NCBI GenBank assembly: GCA_900544405.1
Contig: UQVA01000002.1
Location: 1 to 64,000 of the forward strand
Direction: 5' to 3'
Source: an uncultured Eubacteriales bacterium
GTDB lineage: Bacteria > Bacillota > Clostridia > Oscillospirales > Oscillospiraceae
Length of the DNA stretch: 64,000 nt
Shown here: piece after piece, positions 1-8,111 of the stretch
How positions within the stretch are numbered: position 1 is the stretch's first letter
Layout: each line of letters begins with the position of its first letter
Translations under genes and position numbers: made by a program
The notes under the pieces: generated by a model
The model's input: only the letters and a program-made list of their open reading frames with translations
What the model was told of the DNA's origin: nothing
Database searches by the model: none

Positions 1-23
1 TCTCCTTTCTTTTTCTGTTTTCA

Positions 24-59
24 GGCGGCAGGGTTTCCTCCCTGCCGCCCATTTTTTTT
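24..59 (+). terminator. Intrinsic terminator of the gene upstream of the window
   Basis: A perfect 10-bp GC-rich stem (24-33 with 40-49, loop TTTCCT) is followed by a run of eight T at 52-59. It insulates the PadR operon promoter that starts 3 bp later from whatever is transcribed before the window. Confidence 0.9.
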
Positions 60-61
60 AC

Positions 62-90
62 TTGACATTACTACCGAACCTCGATATAAT
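62..90 (+). promoter_or_regulatory. Sigma-A promoter of the PadR/DUF2812 operon
   Basis: Consensus TTGACA (62-67) and consensus TATAAT (85-90) are separated by exactly 17 bp. Transcription should start near 97. An ATG at 91 directly abuts the -10 box, so it cannot be the translation start of the gene that follows. Confidence 0.92.
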
Positions 91-116
91 ATGAATAGAA
101 CCTCGATACATCGAGG
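77..116. promoter_or_regulatory. Likely PadR operator (two CCTCGAT half-sites plus palindrome)
   Basis: The 10-mer AACCTCGATA occurs at 77-86, across the upstream edge of the -10 box, and again at 99-108, just past the expected transcription start, exactly 22 bp apart. The second copy is the left arm of a perfect palindrome, CCTCGAT-AC-ATCGAGG (101-116). PadR proteins commonly repress their own operon by binding dyads over the promoter, so autorepression is the obvious inference. It has not been tested. Confidence 0.6.
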
Positions 117-135
117 CGAAAGGTGTGAAACTCGA

Positions 136-462
136 ATGGACAGTAAAATCAGACGTATCTACGTCCCCATGACGGAGACCGGGTTTTACATCCTTTTCTG
201 CCTGCAGCAGCCCCAGCACGGCTACGGCATTAGTCAGCGGGTCCGGGAAATGACCGGCGGCGCTTTGACCATCAGCGCCGGGACCATGTACGGAACGCTG
301 TCGAAAATGGAAAAGGATGGGCTTATTACTCTGGACCGGGAGGAAGAAAAACGAAAGCTATACCGACTCACGGCGTTGGGGACGGAGGTCCTGGAATTGG
401 AAATGCGGCGCATCGAGCGTCTGTATCGGAACAGTAAGGGGGAAACAGTTCATGAAGAATGA
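136..462 (+). CDS. PadR family transcriptional regulator
   Basis: A 108-residue winged-helix regulator. The PadR core is visible in the segments FYILFCLQQPQHGYGISQ, the GGALTISAGTMYGTLSKMEK recognition region and the wing EEEKRKLYRLTALG, followed by a short C-terminal dimerisation helix. I place the start at ATG 136, preceded by AAAGGTG at 119-125, because the upstream in-frame ATG at 91 lies on the -10 box. The stop overlaps the next gene by 11 bp, so the two are translationally coupled. PadR proteins usually repress neighbouring membrane-protein or exporter genes and are relieved by a small ligand; the ligand here is unknown. The palindrome in the promoter suggests autoregulation. Confidence 0.9.
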   Translation: MDSKIRRIYVPMTETGFYILFCLQQPQHGYGISQRVREMTGGALTISAGTMYGTLSKMEKDGLITLDREEEKRKLYRLTALGTEVLELEMRRIERLYRNSKGETVHEE

Positions 463-1003
463 AAAGACCGTGGTCCGCTTTTTTACCGTTGCGGATTTTG
501 TGGAGGAGGAAGACTGGCTCCGGGAGCAGCACCGGCAGGGCTGGAAGCTGGTGCGGATGGTGCCGCCCTGCTTTTACCGATTTGAGAAATGCCAGCCGGA
601 GGACGTGATCTACCGTCTGGATTACAAAAACGGCACGGAAAACCGGGATTATTTTCAGCTTTATCAGGATTACGGTTGGGAATACCTGGGCGGCTGTTTG
701 GGCTGGCTGTATTTCCGCAAGGCAGTTGCCCGGGAGAATGCACCCCAGGACGAGGAACTGTTTTCGGATAATGCGTCCAGGCTGGATTTGATCGGTCATG
801 TTATCAAGACCCGGCTTTTGCCGCTGTTGATCTTTTTCTTCTGCTGCATCGTGCCGAATCTGGTGCGGAGCGTGGATAGCCGTGAGCCGACGGAAACGGT
901 TTTGACCGTGATCTTCTGCGTCCTGGCAGTCCTTTACATTTATCTCATCGTCCACTGCGGCACAAAGCTGCGGAGAATGAAGCAGAACTGCGAAAAAAGC
1001 TGA
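452..1003 (+). CDS. DUF2812 domain membrane protein
   Basis: A 183-residue protein starting at ATG 452 inside the end of the padR gene. The N-terminal part, about residues 8-95, resembles DUF2812, with FFTVADFVEEEDWL, a tryptophan-rich GWKLV segment, the YRLDYK strand and YFQLYQDYGWEYLG. Two hydrophobic segments follow, near residues 128-146 and 158-175, with a short basic tail. DUF2812 genes are commonly paired with PadR regulators in Firmicutes and their biochemical function is not established. The pairing suggests this is the main target of the regulator. No catalytic residues can be recognised. Confidence 0.8.
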   Translation: MKNEKTVVRFFTVADFVEEEDWLREQHRQGWKLVRMVPPCFYRFEKCQPEDVIYRLDYKNGTENRDYFQLYQDYGWEYLGGCLGWLYFRKAVARENAPQDEELFSDNASRLDLIGHVIKTRLLPLLIFFFCCIVPNLVRSVDSREPTETVLTVIFCVLAVLYIYLIVHCGTKLRRMKQNCEKS

Positions 1004-1027
1004 TTGGGACTTTTCCAAATAAAAACA

Positions 1028-1060
1028 GGGACATGACGGCCCGGTTGGCTGCCATGTCCC
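1028..1060 (+). terminator. Stem-loop after the DUF2812 gene
   Basis: GGGACATG (1028-1035) pairs with CATGTCCC (1053-1060), 24 bp after the stop codon. No T-run follows directly, so on its own this is a weak terminator. A stronger one begins 20 bp later. Confidence 0.4.
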
Positions 1061-1080
1061 ATGCCATTTGACAAAGAAAT

Positions 1081-1110
1081 CCCCCGGACAAAATCGTCCG
1101 GGGGCATTTT
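1081..1110. terminator. Bidirectional terminator between the DUF2812 gene and glnS
   Basis: A perfect 9-bp stem CCCCCGGAC/GTCCGGGGG (1081-1089 with 1096-1104) has a T-rich tail at 1106-1110 on the plus strand and a T-containing tail on the minus strand. It lies between convergent genes and probably serves both. Confidence 0.85.
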
Positions 1111-1115
1111 TGAAC

Positions 1116-2795
1116 TTACATACCGGGTTTGTAGCTGTCCTTCAGGCTGACGGACCGGTTGAACACCAGGTGGCCGGGGGCGCTGTCCTTGCTGTCCGGG
1201 CAGAAGTAGCCCAGGCGCATGAACTGGTAGGAAGCGGGGGCCTTGGCGTCTTTCAGGCTGGCTTCCACCTTGCAGCCGGTGAGTACTTCCAGAGAATCCG
1301 GGTTCAGGCAGGCCAGAAAATCCTTGCCGGCGGCATCGGGGTCCGGGTCGTTGAACAGGTTGGAATACTGACGGACCTCCGCATCGGCGCAGTTGTTGGC
1401 GTCCACCCAATGGATGGTGGCACCCTTGATCTTCCGGCCGTCGGCGGGGTCGCCGCCCTTGCTGTCGGGATCGTAGGTGGCCAGGACCTCGGTGATGTTG
1501 CCGTTCTCGTCGGTGTTGTAGCCGGTGCATTTGATGACATAAGCGCCCTTCAGGCGGCACTCCGGTCCCTCTGGATAGAGCCGCTTGTACTTGGGCACGG
1601 GCTGGGCCAGGAAGTCGTCGGCTTCGATCCACAGGTCCCGGGAGAAGGTGATGTCCCGCTTCCCGGCGTTCTCGTCCATGGGGTTATTTTCAATGGAGAA
1701 CGTCTCGCTCTGACCTTCGGGATAGTTGGTGATGGTCAGCTTCACGGGATGCAGCACCGCCATGACACGGGTGGCCGTCTCGTTCAGGTCCTCCCGGAGA
1801 CAGTATTCCAGGAACGCATAGGGAATGGTGTTGGGGGACTTGGCCACGCCTACCCGCTCGCAGAAGTTGCGGATGCTCTTGGGCGTGTAGCCCCGGCGGC
1901 GCATACCGCAGAGGGTGGGCATTCTGGGATCGTCCCAGCCGGAGACCTGTCCGCCCTCTACCAAAGCACGGAGCTTCCGCTTGGACAGGACCGTGTGGTC
2001 GATGCCCAGCCGGGCAAACTCGATCTGCCGGGGATGGCAGGGGACGCTGACGTGCTCCACCACCCAGTTGTATAAGGGGCGGTGGTTCTCAAATTCCAGG
2101 GAGCACAGGGAGTGGGTGATGCCCTCCAGAGCGTCCTGAATGGGGTGGGCGAAGTCGTACATGGGGTAGATGCACCACTTGTCTCCCTGACGGTGGTGGT
2201 GCATATGACGGATGCGGTAAATGACCGGATCACGCATATTGAAGTTGCCGGAGGCCAGATCGATCTTGGCCCGGAGGGTGTATTTGTTATCTTCAAATTC
2301 GCCGTTCTTCATCCGCTCAAAGAGGTCCAGGTTCTCCTCGATGGGCCGGTCCCGGTAGGGGGAAACGGCGGGGGTGGTCAGGTCGCCCCGGTATTCCTTG
2401 AACTGCTCGGGAGTCAGCTCGCAGACGTAGGCCAGACCCTTCTTGATGAGTTCCACGGCGTACTCGTAATCCTTCTCGAAGTAGTCGGAGCCATAGAAGA
2501 ACCGGTCGCCCCAGTCGAAGCCCAGCCAGTGGATGTCCTGCTGGATGGCCTCCACGAACTCAACGTCCTCTTTGGTGGGGTTGGTATCGTCCATACGCAG
2601 ATTGCAGAGGCCGCCGAACTTTTCTGCCGTGCCGAAATCGATGATCAGGGCCTTGCAGTGACCGATGTGCAGGTAGCCGTTGGGCTCCGGCGGGAAGCGG
2701 GTATGCACGGTTTTCCCGGCAAACTGTCCGCCGGGGGCAATATCCTCTTCGATGAATGCGTGGATGAAATTCTTGCTTTCTGTGGTTTCAGCCAT
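1116..2795 (-). CDS. glnS: Glutaminyl-tRNA synthetase
   Basis: A class I aminoacyl-tRNA synthetase of 559 residues, close to the roughly 550 of bacterial GlnRS. It charges tRNA-Gln with glutamine in the cytoplasm. The HIGH signature is at residues 43-46 inside PPEPNGYLHIGHCKAL. The KMSKS-equivalent is VLSKRKL near residue 270, followed by the family segment GWDDPRMPTL and an anticodon-binding beta-barrel C-terminus. RRGYTPKSIRNFCERVG is typical of GlnRS rather than GltX. It diverges from the pyrH operon and has its own promoter. GlnRS is patchy in Firmicutes, where many species rely on GatCAB transamidation, so its presence is worth noting. Confidence 0.96.
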   Translation of the reverse strand: MAETTESKNFIHAFIEEDIAPGGQFAGKTVHTRFPPEPNGYLHIGHCKALIIDFGTAEKFGGLCNLRMDDTNPTKEDVEFVEAIQQDIHWLGFDWGDRFFYGSDYFEKDYEYAVELIKKGLAYVCELTPEQFKEYRGDLTTPAVSPYRDRPIEENLDLFERMKNGEFEDNKYTLRAKIDLASGNFNMRDPVIYRIRHMHHHRQGDKWCIYPMYDFAHPIQDALEGITHSLCSLEFENHRPLYNWVVEHVSVPCHPRQIEFARLGIDHTVLSKRKLRALVEGGQVSGWDDPRMPTLCGMRRRGYTPKSIRNFCERVGVAKSPNTIPYAFLEYCLREDLNETATRVMAVLHPVKLTITNYPEGQSETFSIENNPMDENAGKRDITFSRDLWIEADDFLAQPVPKYKRLYPEGPECRLKGAYVIKCTGYNTDENGNITEVLATYDPDSKGGDPADGRKIKGATIHWVDANNCADAEVRQYSNLFNDPDPDAAGKDFLACLNPDSLEVLTGCKVEASLKDAKAPASYQFMRLGYFCPDSKDSAPGHLVFNRSVSLKDSYKPGM

Positions 2796-2828
2796 TGTGC
2801 CACACCTCTCTCGTGAAAATCAACTGTC

Positions 2829-2857
2829 ATTATAACCGATTGGGCCGACGATTGCAA
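2829..2857 (-). promoter_or_regulatory. Sigma-A promoter of glnS
   Basis: On the minus strand, TTGCAA (2857-2852) and a perfect TATAAT (2834-2829) are 17 bp apart. The leader is short and carries a GAGAGGTG ribosome binding site before ATG 2795. No T-box-like structure fits in this leader. Confidence 0.85.
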
Positions 2858-2949
2858 CGCCAAATCGAAAAAAATCCGAATTTTGGCCGGGACTTTTCGG
2901 GAAATTATGAAGAAAGCGAAAACAATTTTGAAATACCGTGAAATAGTGG

Positions 2950-2978
2950 TTGTCATTTGGCTCCGGATATTATAAAAT
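2950..2978 (+). promoter_or_regulatory. Promoter of the pyrH-polC operon
   Basis: TTGTCA (2950-2955) and TAAAAT (2973-2978) lie 17 bp apart, 30 bp before the pyrH start. Each box has one mismatch to the sigma-A consensus. Nothing else is seen in the roughly 90 bp between the two divergent promoters. Confidence 0.65.
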
Positions 2979-3007
2979 AGGAGAGAACATGAGAAGGAGT
3001 GAGAAGT

Positions 3008-3727
3008 GTGTCTACCATTGCGTATAAACGAATCCTGTTGAAGCTCAGCGGCGAGGCCCTGGCCGGGGACGCTCACCGGGGACTGGACTTTTCCGTCATC
3101 GGCAAGCTTTGTGAGGTCATCCGGGCCTGCCGGGAGGAAGGCGTGGAGATCGGCATCGTCATCGGCGGCGGCAATTTCTGGCGGGGCGTGAAGGACGGTG
3201 CGGATAAAATGCAGCGCTCCCACGGCGATGCCATGGGAATGCTGGCAACGCTGATGAATTCCATCGCCGTTGCGGATGCCCTGGAAAAGCACGGTGTCCC
3301 CGCACGGGTGCTCTCCGCCGTGGAGACCCCCAAGTTCGCCGAGTATTTCACCCGGGATGCTGCGGACCGTTATCTGAAGGACGGGTATGTGACCCTGTTT
3401 GCCTGCGGCACCGGCAACCCCTACTTCACCACCGACACCGGTGCAGTGCTGCGGGGGGTGGAGATCGAGGCAGATGCGGTGCTGCTGGCCAAGAATGTGG
3501 ACGGCGTGTACTCTGCCGACCCCAACCTGGACCCCACGGCCGTGAAGTTCGACGAGCTGACCTATGACGAGGTCCTGGCCCGTCATCTGAAGGCCACGGA
3601 CACCACGGCCATGACTCTGGCCATGGACAACCACATGAAGCTGGTGTGCTTCGCTCTGAAAGACCCTGAGAACATTCTCCGTGTGGTGCACGGGGAGAAA
3701 ATTGGAACCACTGTGAAGGAGGACTAA
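3008..3727 (+). CDS. pyrH: UMP kinase
   Basis: Bacterial UMP kinase (amino acid kinase fold), which phosphorylates UMP to UDP with ATP for pyrimidine nucleotide synthesis. I choose GTG 3008, giving 239 residues, because AAGGAG at 2994-2999 sits 8 bp before it; an in-frame GTG at 2999 overlaps that ribosome binding site. Visible motifs are YKRILLKLSGEAL at the N-terminus, the glycine-rich IVIGGGNFWRG loop, GTGNPYFTTDTGA, and LLAKNVDGVYSADP near residue 160. It is the first gene of the cell-envelope/translation operon, with frr 4 bp downstream. In many Firmicutes rpsB-tsf precede it; here glnS diverges instead. Confidence 0.97.
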   Translation: MSTIAYKRILLKLSGEALAGDAHRGLDFSVIGKLCEVIRACREEGVEIGIVIGGGNFWRGVKDGADKMQRSHGDAMGMLATLMNSIAVADALEKHGVPARVLSAVETPKFAEYFTRDAADRYLKDGYVTLFACGTGNPYFTTDTGAVLRGVEIEADAVLLAKNVDGVYSADPNLDPTAVKFDELTYDEVLARHLKATDTTAMTLAMDNHMKLVCFALKDPENILRVVHGEKIGTTVKED

Positions 3728-3731
3728 GAAA

Positions 3732-4286
3732 ATGAGTGTTGATTTCAATGAATTCAGCCGCAGAATGGACAAGACCCTGGAGGTGCTGGGAGAGAACTTC
3801 GGCTCCGTCCGGGCAGGCCGGGCCAATGCGAAGGTTCTGGACCGCATCAGCGTGGAATACTATGGACAGGAAACGCCTCTGAACGGCGTGGCTACCATTT
3901 CTTCTCCCGATGCCCGGACTTTGGTCATTCAGCCCTGGGACGGCAAGCTGCTCAAGGACATCCAAAAGGCCATCCAGGCTTCCGACCTGGGCATCAACCC
4001 CCAGAATGACGGCCGGGTCATCCGGCTGGTGTTCCCCCAGCTTACCGAGGAGCGCCGGAAGGACCTGACCAAGCAGGTGCGGAAGTATTCCGAGGAGGCC
4101 AAGGTGGCCATGCGGAACATCCGCCGAGACGGCATGGACTATATCAAGAAGCTGAAAAAGAATTCCGAGATCACCGAGGATGACCAGAAGAAGGCCGAGA
4201 AGGATCTCCAGGACCTGCTGGACAAGTACATCAAGAAGGTGGACGACGTCCTGGCAGCCAAGGAAAAGGAACTGATGGCGATCTGA
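3732..4286 (+). CDS. frr: Ribosome recycling factor
   Basis: RRF, 184 residues, which with EF-G splits post-termination ribosomes from mRNA. The family signature is clear: the N-terminal helix with FGSVRAGRANAKVLD, the hinge and small beta domain with LVIQPWD, then GRVIRLVFPQLTEERRKDLTK and the long charged C-terminal helices. Length matches the family at about 185. It follows pyrH by 4 bp, the standard arrangement. Confidence 0.98.
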   Translation: MSVDFNEFSRRMDKTLEVLGENFGSVRAGRANAKVLDRISVEYYGQETPLNGVATISSPDARTLVIQPWDGKLLKDIQKAIQASDLGINPQNDGRVIRLVFPQLTEERRKDLTKQVRKYSEEAKVAMRNIRRDGMDYIKKLKKNSEITEDDQKKAEKDLQDLLDKYIKKVDDVLAAKEKELMAI

Positions 4287-4301
4287 GTCGCTTCGAGACG
4301 G

Positions 4302-4321
4302 TGGGGGCGCTTGCGCCCCCA
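4302..4321 (+). other. GC hairpin between frr and uppS
   Basis: TGGGGGC (4302-4308) and GCCCCCA (4315-4321) form a strong short stem with loop GCTTGC, 15 bp after the frr stop. No T-run follows, so it is more likely an RNA-processing or partial attenuation point inside the operon than a terminator. Confidence 0.5.
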
Positions 4322-4359
4322 TTGCGATTCTAAGTAAAAGAGTAAAAGAGGGAATTCTT

Positions 4360-5064
4360 ATGCCCGAAACACCGCCCAGACATATTGCCATCATCATGGA
4401 CGGCAACGGCCGCTGGGCCAAGCAGCGGGGCCTGCCCCGCACCGCCGGTCATGCAGCCGGCGCCGAGACCTTCCGGACCATCGCCAATTACTGCCGCACG
4501 TTGGGCGTGGAGTATCTGACGGTGTATGCCTTCTCCACGGAGAACTGGAAGCGTTCCACGGAGGAGATCGGCGGCATTATGAAGCTGCTGGCCAAATATC
4601 TGCGGGAGGCCATGGCGGATATGGAGAAAAACCATGTGCGCTTCCGCTTCTGGGGGGACCTGAGCAGGCTTTCCCCGGAGCTGCAAAAGCTCTGTATGGA
4701 TGCCCAGAACCGCTCGGCATCCTTTGACGATGTGCAGGTGAATTTCTGCCTGAATTACGGCGGCCGGGATGAGATCGTCCGGGCTGCACGGGACCTGGCC
4801 GAACGGGCCAGGGCGGGGGAATTGGACCCCGCCGACATTACGGAAGATTTGTTTGCCCAGTCCCTGTACTCCGCAGGCGTGCCGGACCCGGAATTGGTCA
4901 TTCGCCCCTCCGGGGAGAAGCGGCTCAGCAATTTCCTGCCCTGGCAGACGGTCTATTCGGAATTTGTGTATATGAATGTACTTTGGCCCGATTTTACCCC
5001 GGAGGACCTGGACGAGGCCATTGCGGAATACCACCGGCGCTCCCGCCGGTTTGGAGGCGTGTAA
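4360..5064 (+). CDS. uppS: Isoprenyl transferase (undecaprenyl diphosphate synthase)
   Basis: A cis-prenyltransferase of 234 residues that condenses isopentenyl-PP onto farnesyl-PP to make the C55 lipid carrier for peptidoglycan. The catalytic Asp is D14 in IAIIMDGNGRWAKQRG. Further signatures are GHAAGAET, YAFSTENWKR and the C-terminal DPELVIRPSGEKRLSNFLPWQ. It stands between frr and cdsA as in most Firmicutes, and dxr and ispG downstream supply its isoprenoid precursors through the MEP pathway. Confidence 0.97.
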   Translation: MPETPPRHIAIIMDGNGRWAKQRGLPRTAGHAAGAETFRTIANYCRTLGVEYLTVYAFSTENWKRSTEEIGGIMKLLAKYLREAMADMEKNHVRFRFWGDLSRLSPELQKLCMDAQNRSASFDDVQVNFCLNYGGRDEIVRAARDLAERARAGELDPADITEDLFAQSLYSAGVPDPELVIRPSGEKRLSNFLPWQTVYSEFVYMNVLWPDFTPEDLDEAIAEYHRRSRRFGGV

Positions 5065-5066
5065 CT

Positions 5067-5885
5067 ATGAAAACAAGAGTGATCGCAGCGGCGGTGCTGC
5101 TGCCCCTGCTGCTCATTGCCGTGCTGTTCCTGCCCAAGATCGTTACGGCAGTGATCTTCGGCGCTTTGGCGGCCATTGCTGCATACGAACTGCTGTACCG
5201 GACGGACCTGGTGAAGGAGGTCCGGCTGGTGGCGTACAGCGCCGTCATTGCCTTTGGCGTGGGCCTTTGGAGCCTCTACGGAAAACAATACACCTGGGCC
5301 ATGATCGGCATACTGGTGTTTTTTGCCGCTCTTTTCGGGGAAATGATGGCCTCTCATGTGAAAATTTCCTTTGAAAAAGTGGCCTATTGCCTGGCGGCGG
5401 GGCTGCTGCTGCCGTATCTGCTGACCAGCATCGTCCGCATACACAGCTGGCCTCTGGGGCGGCGGTATGTGTTCATTCCCTTCATCCTGGCGTTCCTCTC
5501 CGACACGGGTGCCTATTTTGCGGGCCGGGCCTTCGGCAAGCATAAGCTGGCCCCGGTCATCAGCCCCCATAAGACCGTAGAGGGCGTCGTGGGCGGCGTG
5601 CTGGGAGCAACATTGGGAATGCTCATCTTCTGCCTGGTGATGCAGCTGGGTTTCAAAATGCAGGTGAACTACCTTTATGCCGTTCTCTACGGTGTGGTGG
5701 GTTCCCTGGGCGCTGTGTTCGGGGATCTGTGCTTCTCTGTCATCAAGCGCCAGACGGGCATCAAGGATTACGGCAATCTGATTCCCGGTCATGGCGGCGT
5801 GCTGGACCGGTTTGACTCCATGATGATCGTTGGACCTCTGTCCGAGCTGCTTCTGCTGCTCCTGCCGGTGGCCGTGGGGAAATAA
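5067..5885 (+). CDS. cdsA: Phosphatidate cytidylyltransferase (CDP-diacylglycerol synthase)
   Basis: An integral membrane enzyme of 272 residues that makes CDP-diacylglycerol from CTP and phosphatidic acid for phospholipid synthesis. I start at ATG 5067, 2 bp after the uppS stop, because the protein then begins with MKTRVIAAAVLLPLLLIAVLF, a hydrophobic helix. Several further membrane segments follow. Family signatures are FLSDTGAYFAGRAFGKHKL, the SPHKTVEG motif and the C-terminal GGVLDRFDSMM. It ends 2 bp before dxr. Confidence 0.96.
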   Translation: MKTRVIAAAVLLPLLLIAVLFLPKIVTAVIFGALAAIAAYELLYRTDLVKEVRLVAYSAVIAFGVGLWSLYGKQYTWAMIGILVFFAALFGEMMASHVKISFEKVAYCLAAGLLLPYLLTSIVRIHSWPLGRRYVFIPFILAFLSDTGAYFAGRAFGKHKLAPVISPHKTVEGVVGGVLGATLGMLIFCLVMQLGFKMQVNYLYAVLYGVVGSLGAVFGDLCFSVIKRQTGIKDYGNLIPGHGGVLDRFDSMMIVGPLSELLLLLLPVAVGK

Positions 5886-5887
5886 AA

Positions 5888-7033
5888 ATGGTAAATTGCG
5901 TCAGTATTCTGGGCTCTACCGGTTCCATCGGGCGGCAGAGCCTGGACATTGTAAAGCACCTGGGCATTGGCGTTGCGGCCCTGACTGCCGGGAAAAGCGT
6001 GGAGCGCATGGCGGAGCAGTGCCGGGAATTCCGGCCCAGGCTGGCTGTCATGGCCACGGAGGAAGCGGCGGCGGCGCTGGCAGAGCAAATTTCCGACCTG
6101 CCTGTGGATGTGGAATGGGGCGAAGGGGGACTTCTCCACGCCGCTTCCATGGAGGAAGCGGACTGCGTCATTACCGCCGTGGCGGGAATGCTGGGCCTGA
6201 AGCCCACGCTGGAGGCCATCCGGCGGAAAAAACGCATTGGCCTTGCCAATAAAGAGACCCTGGTCTGCGCCGGGGAGCTGGTCATGGCGGAGGCAAAAAA
6301 ATACGGTGCCGAGATCGTTCCGGTGGATTCGGAACATTCCGCGATTTTCCAGTGCCTCATGGGGGCAGGGGAGAAACGGGAAATTCGTCGGCTGATTTTG
6401 ACCTGTTCCGGCGGACCCTTCTTCGGAAAAAGCGCCGAAGAATTAAAATCCGTCACCAAAGCGGACGCCCTGCGGCATCCCAACTGGAAGATGGGACCAA
6501 AAATCACCATCGATTGTGCTACCCTGATGAACAAGGGACTGGAGGTCATCGAAGCCATGCGGCTTTACGGCCTGCCCGTGGAGCAGGTGGATGTGCTCAT
6601 TCACCGGCAGAGCATCGTGCATTCCATGGTGGAGTTCGTGGACGGAGCCGTCATGGCCCAGCTGGGGACTCCGGATATGCGCCTGCCCATTCAGCTGGCC
6701 ATGACCTATCCGGAGCGGAAAGAATGCGTTGTGGATCGGTTGGACCTGACGAAATGCGCCGCCCTGACCTTCACGAAGCCCGACACGGACAGCTTCCCCT
6801 GTCTCGCCCTGGCCCGGGAATGCGCTAAGGCCGGCGGCAACGTCTGCGCCGCCATGAACGGCGCCAACGAGGCGGCGGTGGGCCTGTTTTTGGAAGACAA
6901 AATCGCATTCCCGGATATTTACCGGCTGGTGAAGTCCGCCGTGGACCGGGTCAGCTTCGTGCAGAGTCCCGATTTGGAGGAAATTTTGACCGCAGACCGG
7001 CTGGCCCGGCAGGCGGTCCTGGAATCTATGTAA
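5888..7033 (+). CDS. dxr: 1-deoxy-D-xylulose-5-phosphate reductoisomerase
   Basis: The second, committed enzyme of the MEP isoprenoid pathway, converting DXP to MEP with NADPH. It has 381 residues. The NADPH site is GSTGSIGRQSLDIV at the N-terminus. The metal and substrate site is in ANKETLVCAGE and PVDSEHSAIFQCL, and the flexible-loop region reads HPNWKMGPKITIDCATLMNKGLE. Neighbours uppS and ispG belong to the same metabolic route. Confidence 0.97.
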   Translation: MVNCVSILGSTGSIGRQSLDIVKHLGIGVAALTAGKSVERMAEQCREFRPRLAVMATEEAAAALAEQISDLPVDVEWGEGGLLHAASMEEADCVITAVAGMLGLKPTLEAIRRKKRIGLANKETLVCAGELVMAEAKKYGAEIVPVDSEHSAIFQCLMGAGEKREIRRLILTCSGGPFFGKSAEELKSVTKADALRHPNWKMGPKITIDCATLMNKGLEVIEAMRLYGLPVEQVDVLIHRQSIVHSMVEFVDGAVMAQLGTPDMRLPIQLAMTYPERKECVVDRLDLTKCAALTFTKPDTDSFPCLALARECAKAGGNVCAAMNGANEAAVGLFLEDKIAFPDIYRLVKSAVDRVSFVQSPDLEEILTADRLARQAVLESM

Positions 7034-7045
7034 TGTGAGGCGCTT

Positions 7046-8107
7046 ATGACGATCGTATTGGCAATTCTGCTGTTCAGCGTTCTGATTTTTGTCCACGAAC
7101 TGGGCCATTTTCTGGTAGCCAAGGCTTCCGGGGTCCAGGTCAATGAGTTTTCCCTCTTTATGGGTCCCGCCATTTTCAAAAAGCAGGTGGGGGAGACCCT
7201 GTATGCCATCCGCTGCATCCCCATCGGCGGCTACTGCGCCATGGAGGGAGAGGACGAGGACAGCGACAATCCCCGTGCCTTCGGCCGGGCCAAGTGGTGG
7301 AAGCGGTTCCTGATCCTGGCGGCGGGGGCCTTCATGAACTTCCTGGCGGGACTGATGCTTTATGCCATCGTGTTCGGCCCGTCCCAGCAGTTCGTGGTGC
7401 CGGAAGTCACCCAAATCGAATCCAACAGCGCCCTGGCGGAGAACAACGGCCTCCAGGCGGGGGACTATATCCTGGCCATCGACGGGGAAAGACTCTATGT
7501 TCAGAGCGATTTCAATATGATCCTGACTGTCAAGGGCGGCGAGACCCACAGTTTTACCGTGAGACGGAACGGGGAAAAGATCACCCTGCCGGAGGTGTCC
7601 ACGGAGCTCCGGGCCTTTGACGACGGCAACGGCGGCACCAGCTTGCGCTATGGGCTGACCTTCGGCGTGAAGCAGGCGACCTTCGGGGACCGGGTGGCTT
7701 ATGTGTGGAATACGGCCATGGATTCCGTCCGGACCGTGCGGCTGAGCCTGCAAATGCTTTTCTCCGGTCAGGCCGGGTTCAAGGACCTGTCCGGCCCGGT
7801 GGGCATCGTGGACCAGATCAACACCGTGGCTCAGGAGTCGGAGACGAAGCAGGAAGCCATGCTGAATATTCTTTACTTTATGGGCTTCATTGCCATCAAT
7901 CTGGCGGTGATGAATATGCTGCCCTTGCCCGCTCTGGACGGCGGACGCATCGTCTGTCTGCTGCTGACCACGGCGGTGGAGGCCATCACGAAGAAAAAGA
8001 TCAATCCCAAGTACGAGGCTTATCTCCACGGAGCGGGCATGATCTTGCTGCTGGGGCTGATGGCCGTCATCATGTTCAAGGATATTTTCACCATCATCAA
8101 GAGGTAA
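7046..8107 (+). CDS. rseP: RIP metalloprotease RseP (site-2 protease)
   Basis: A membrane zinc protease of 353 residues that cuts substrates such as anti-sigma factors or signal-peptide remnants within the membrane. The zinc site HELGH is at residues 17-21 in the first transmembrane helix. A PDZ domain spans roughly residues 115-190 (NNGLQAGDYILAIDGE). The second conserved motif, MNMLPLPALDGGR, supplies the third metal ligand near residue 295. It sits between dxr and ispG as in many Clostridia. Confidence 0.95.
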   Translation: MTIVLAILLFSVLIFVHELGHFLVAKASGVQVNEFSLFMGPAIFKKQVGETLYAIRCIPIGGYCAMEGEDEDSDNPRAFGRAKWWKRFLILAAGAFMNFLAGLMLYAIVFGPSQQFVVPEVTQIESNSALAENNGLQAGDYILAIDGERLYVQSDFNMILTVKGGETHSFTVRRNGEKITLPEVSTELRAFDDGNGGTSLRYGLTFGVKQATFGDRVAYVWNTAMDSVRTVRLSLQMLFSGQAGFKDLSGPVGIVDQINTVAQESETKQEAMLNILYFMGFIAINLAVMNMLPLPALDGGRIVCLLLTTAVEAITKKKINPKYEAYLHGAGMILLLGLMAVIMFKDIFTIIKR

Positions 8108-8111
8108 TACT

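Noticed and set aside
91..135. Upstream ATG as start of the first PadR protein
   Set aside because: It begins directly after the -10 box and so would precede the transcription start.
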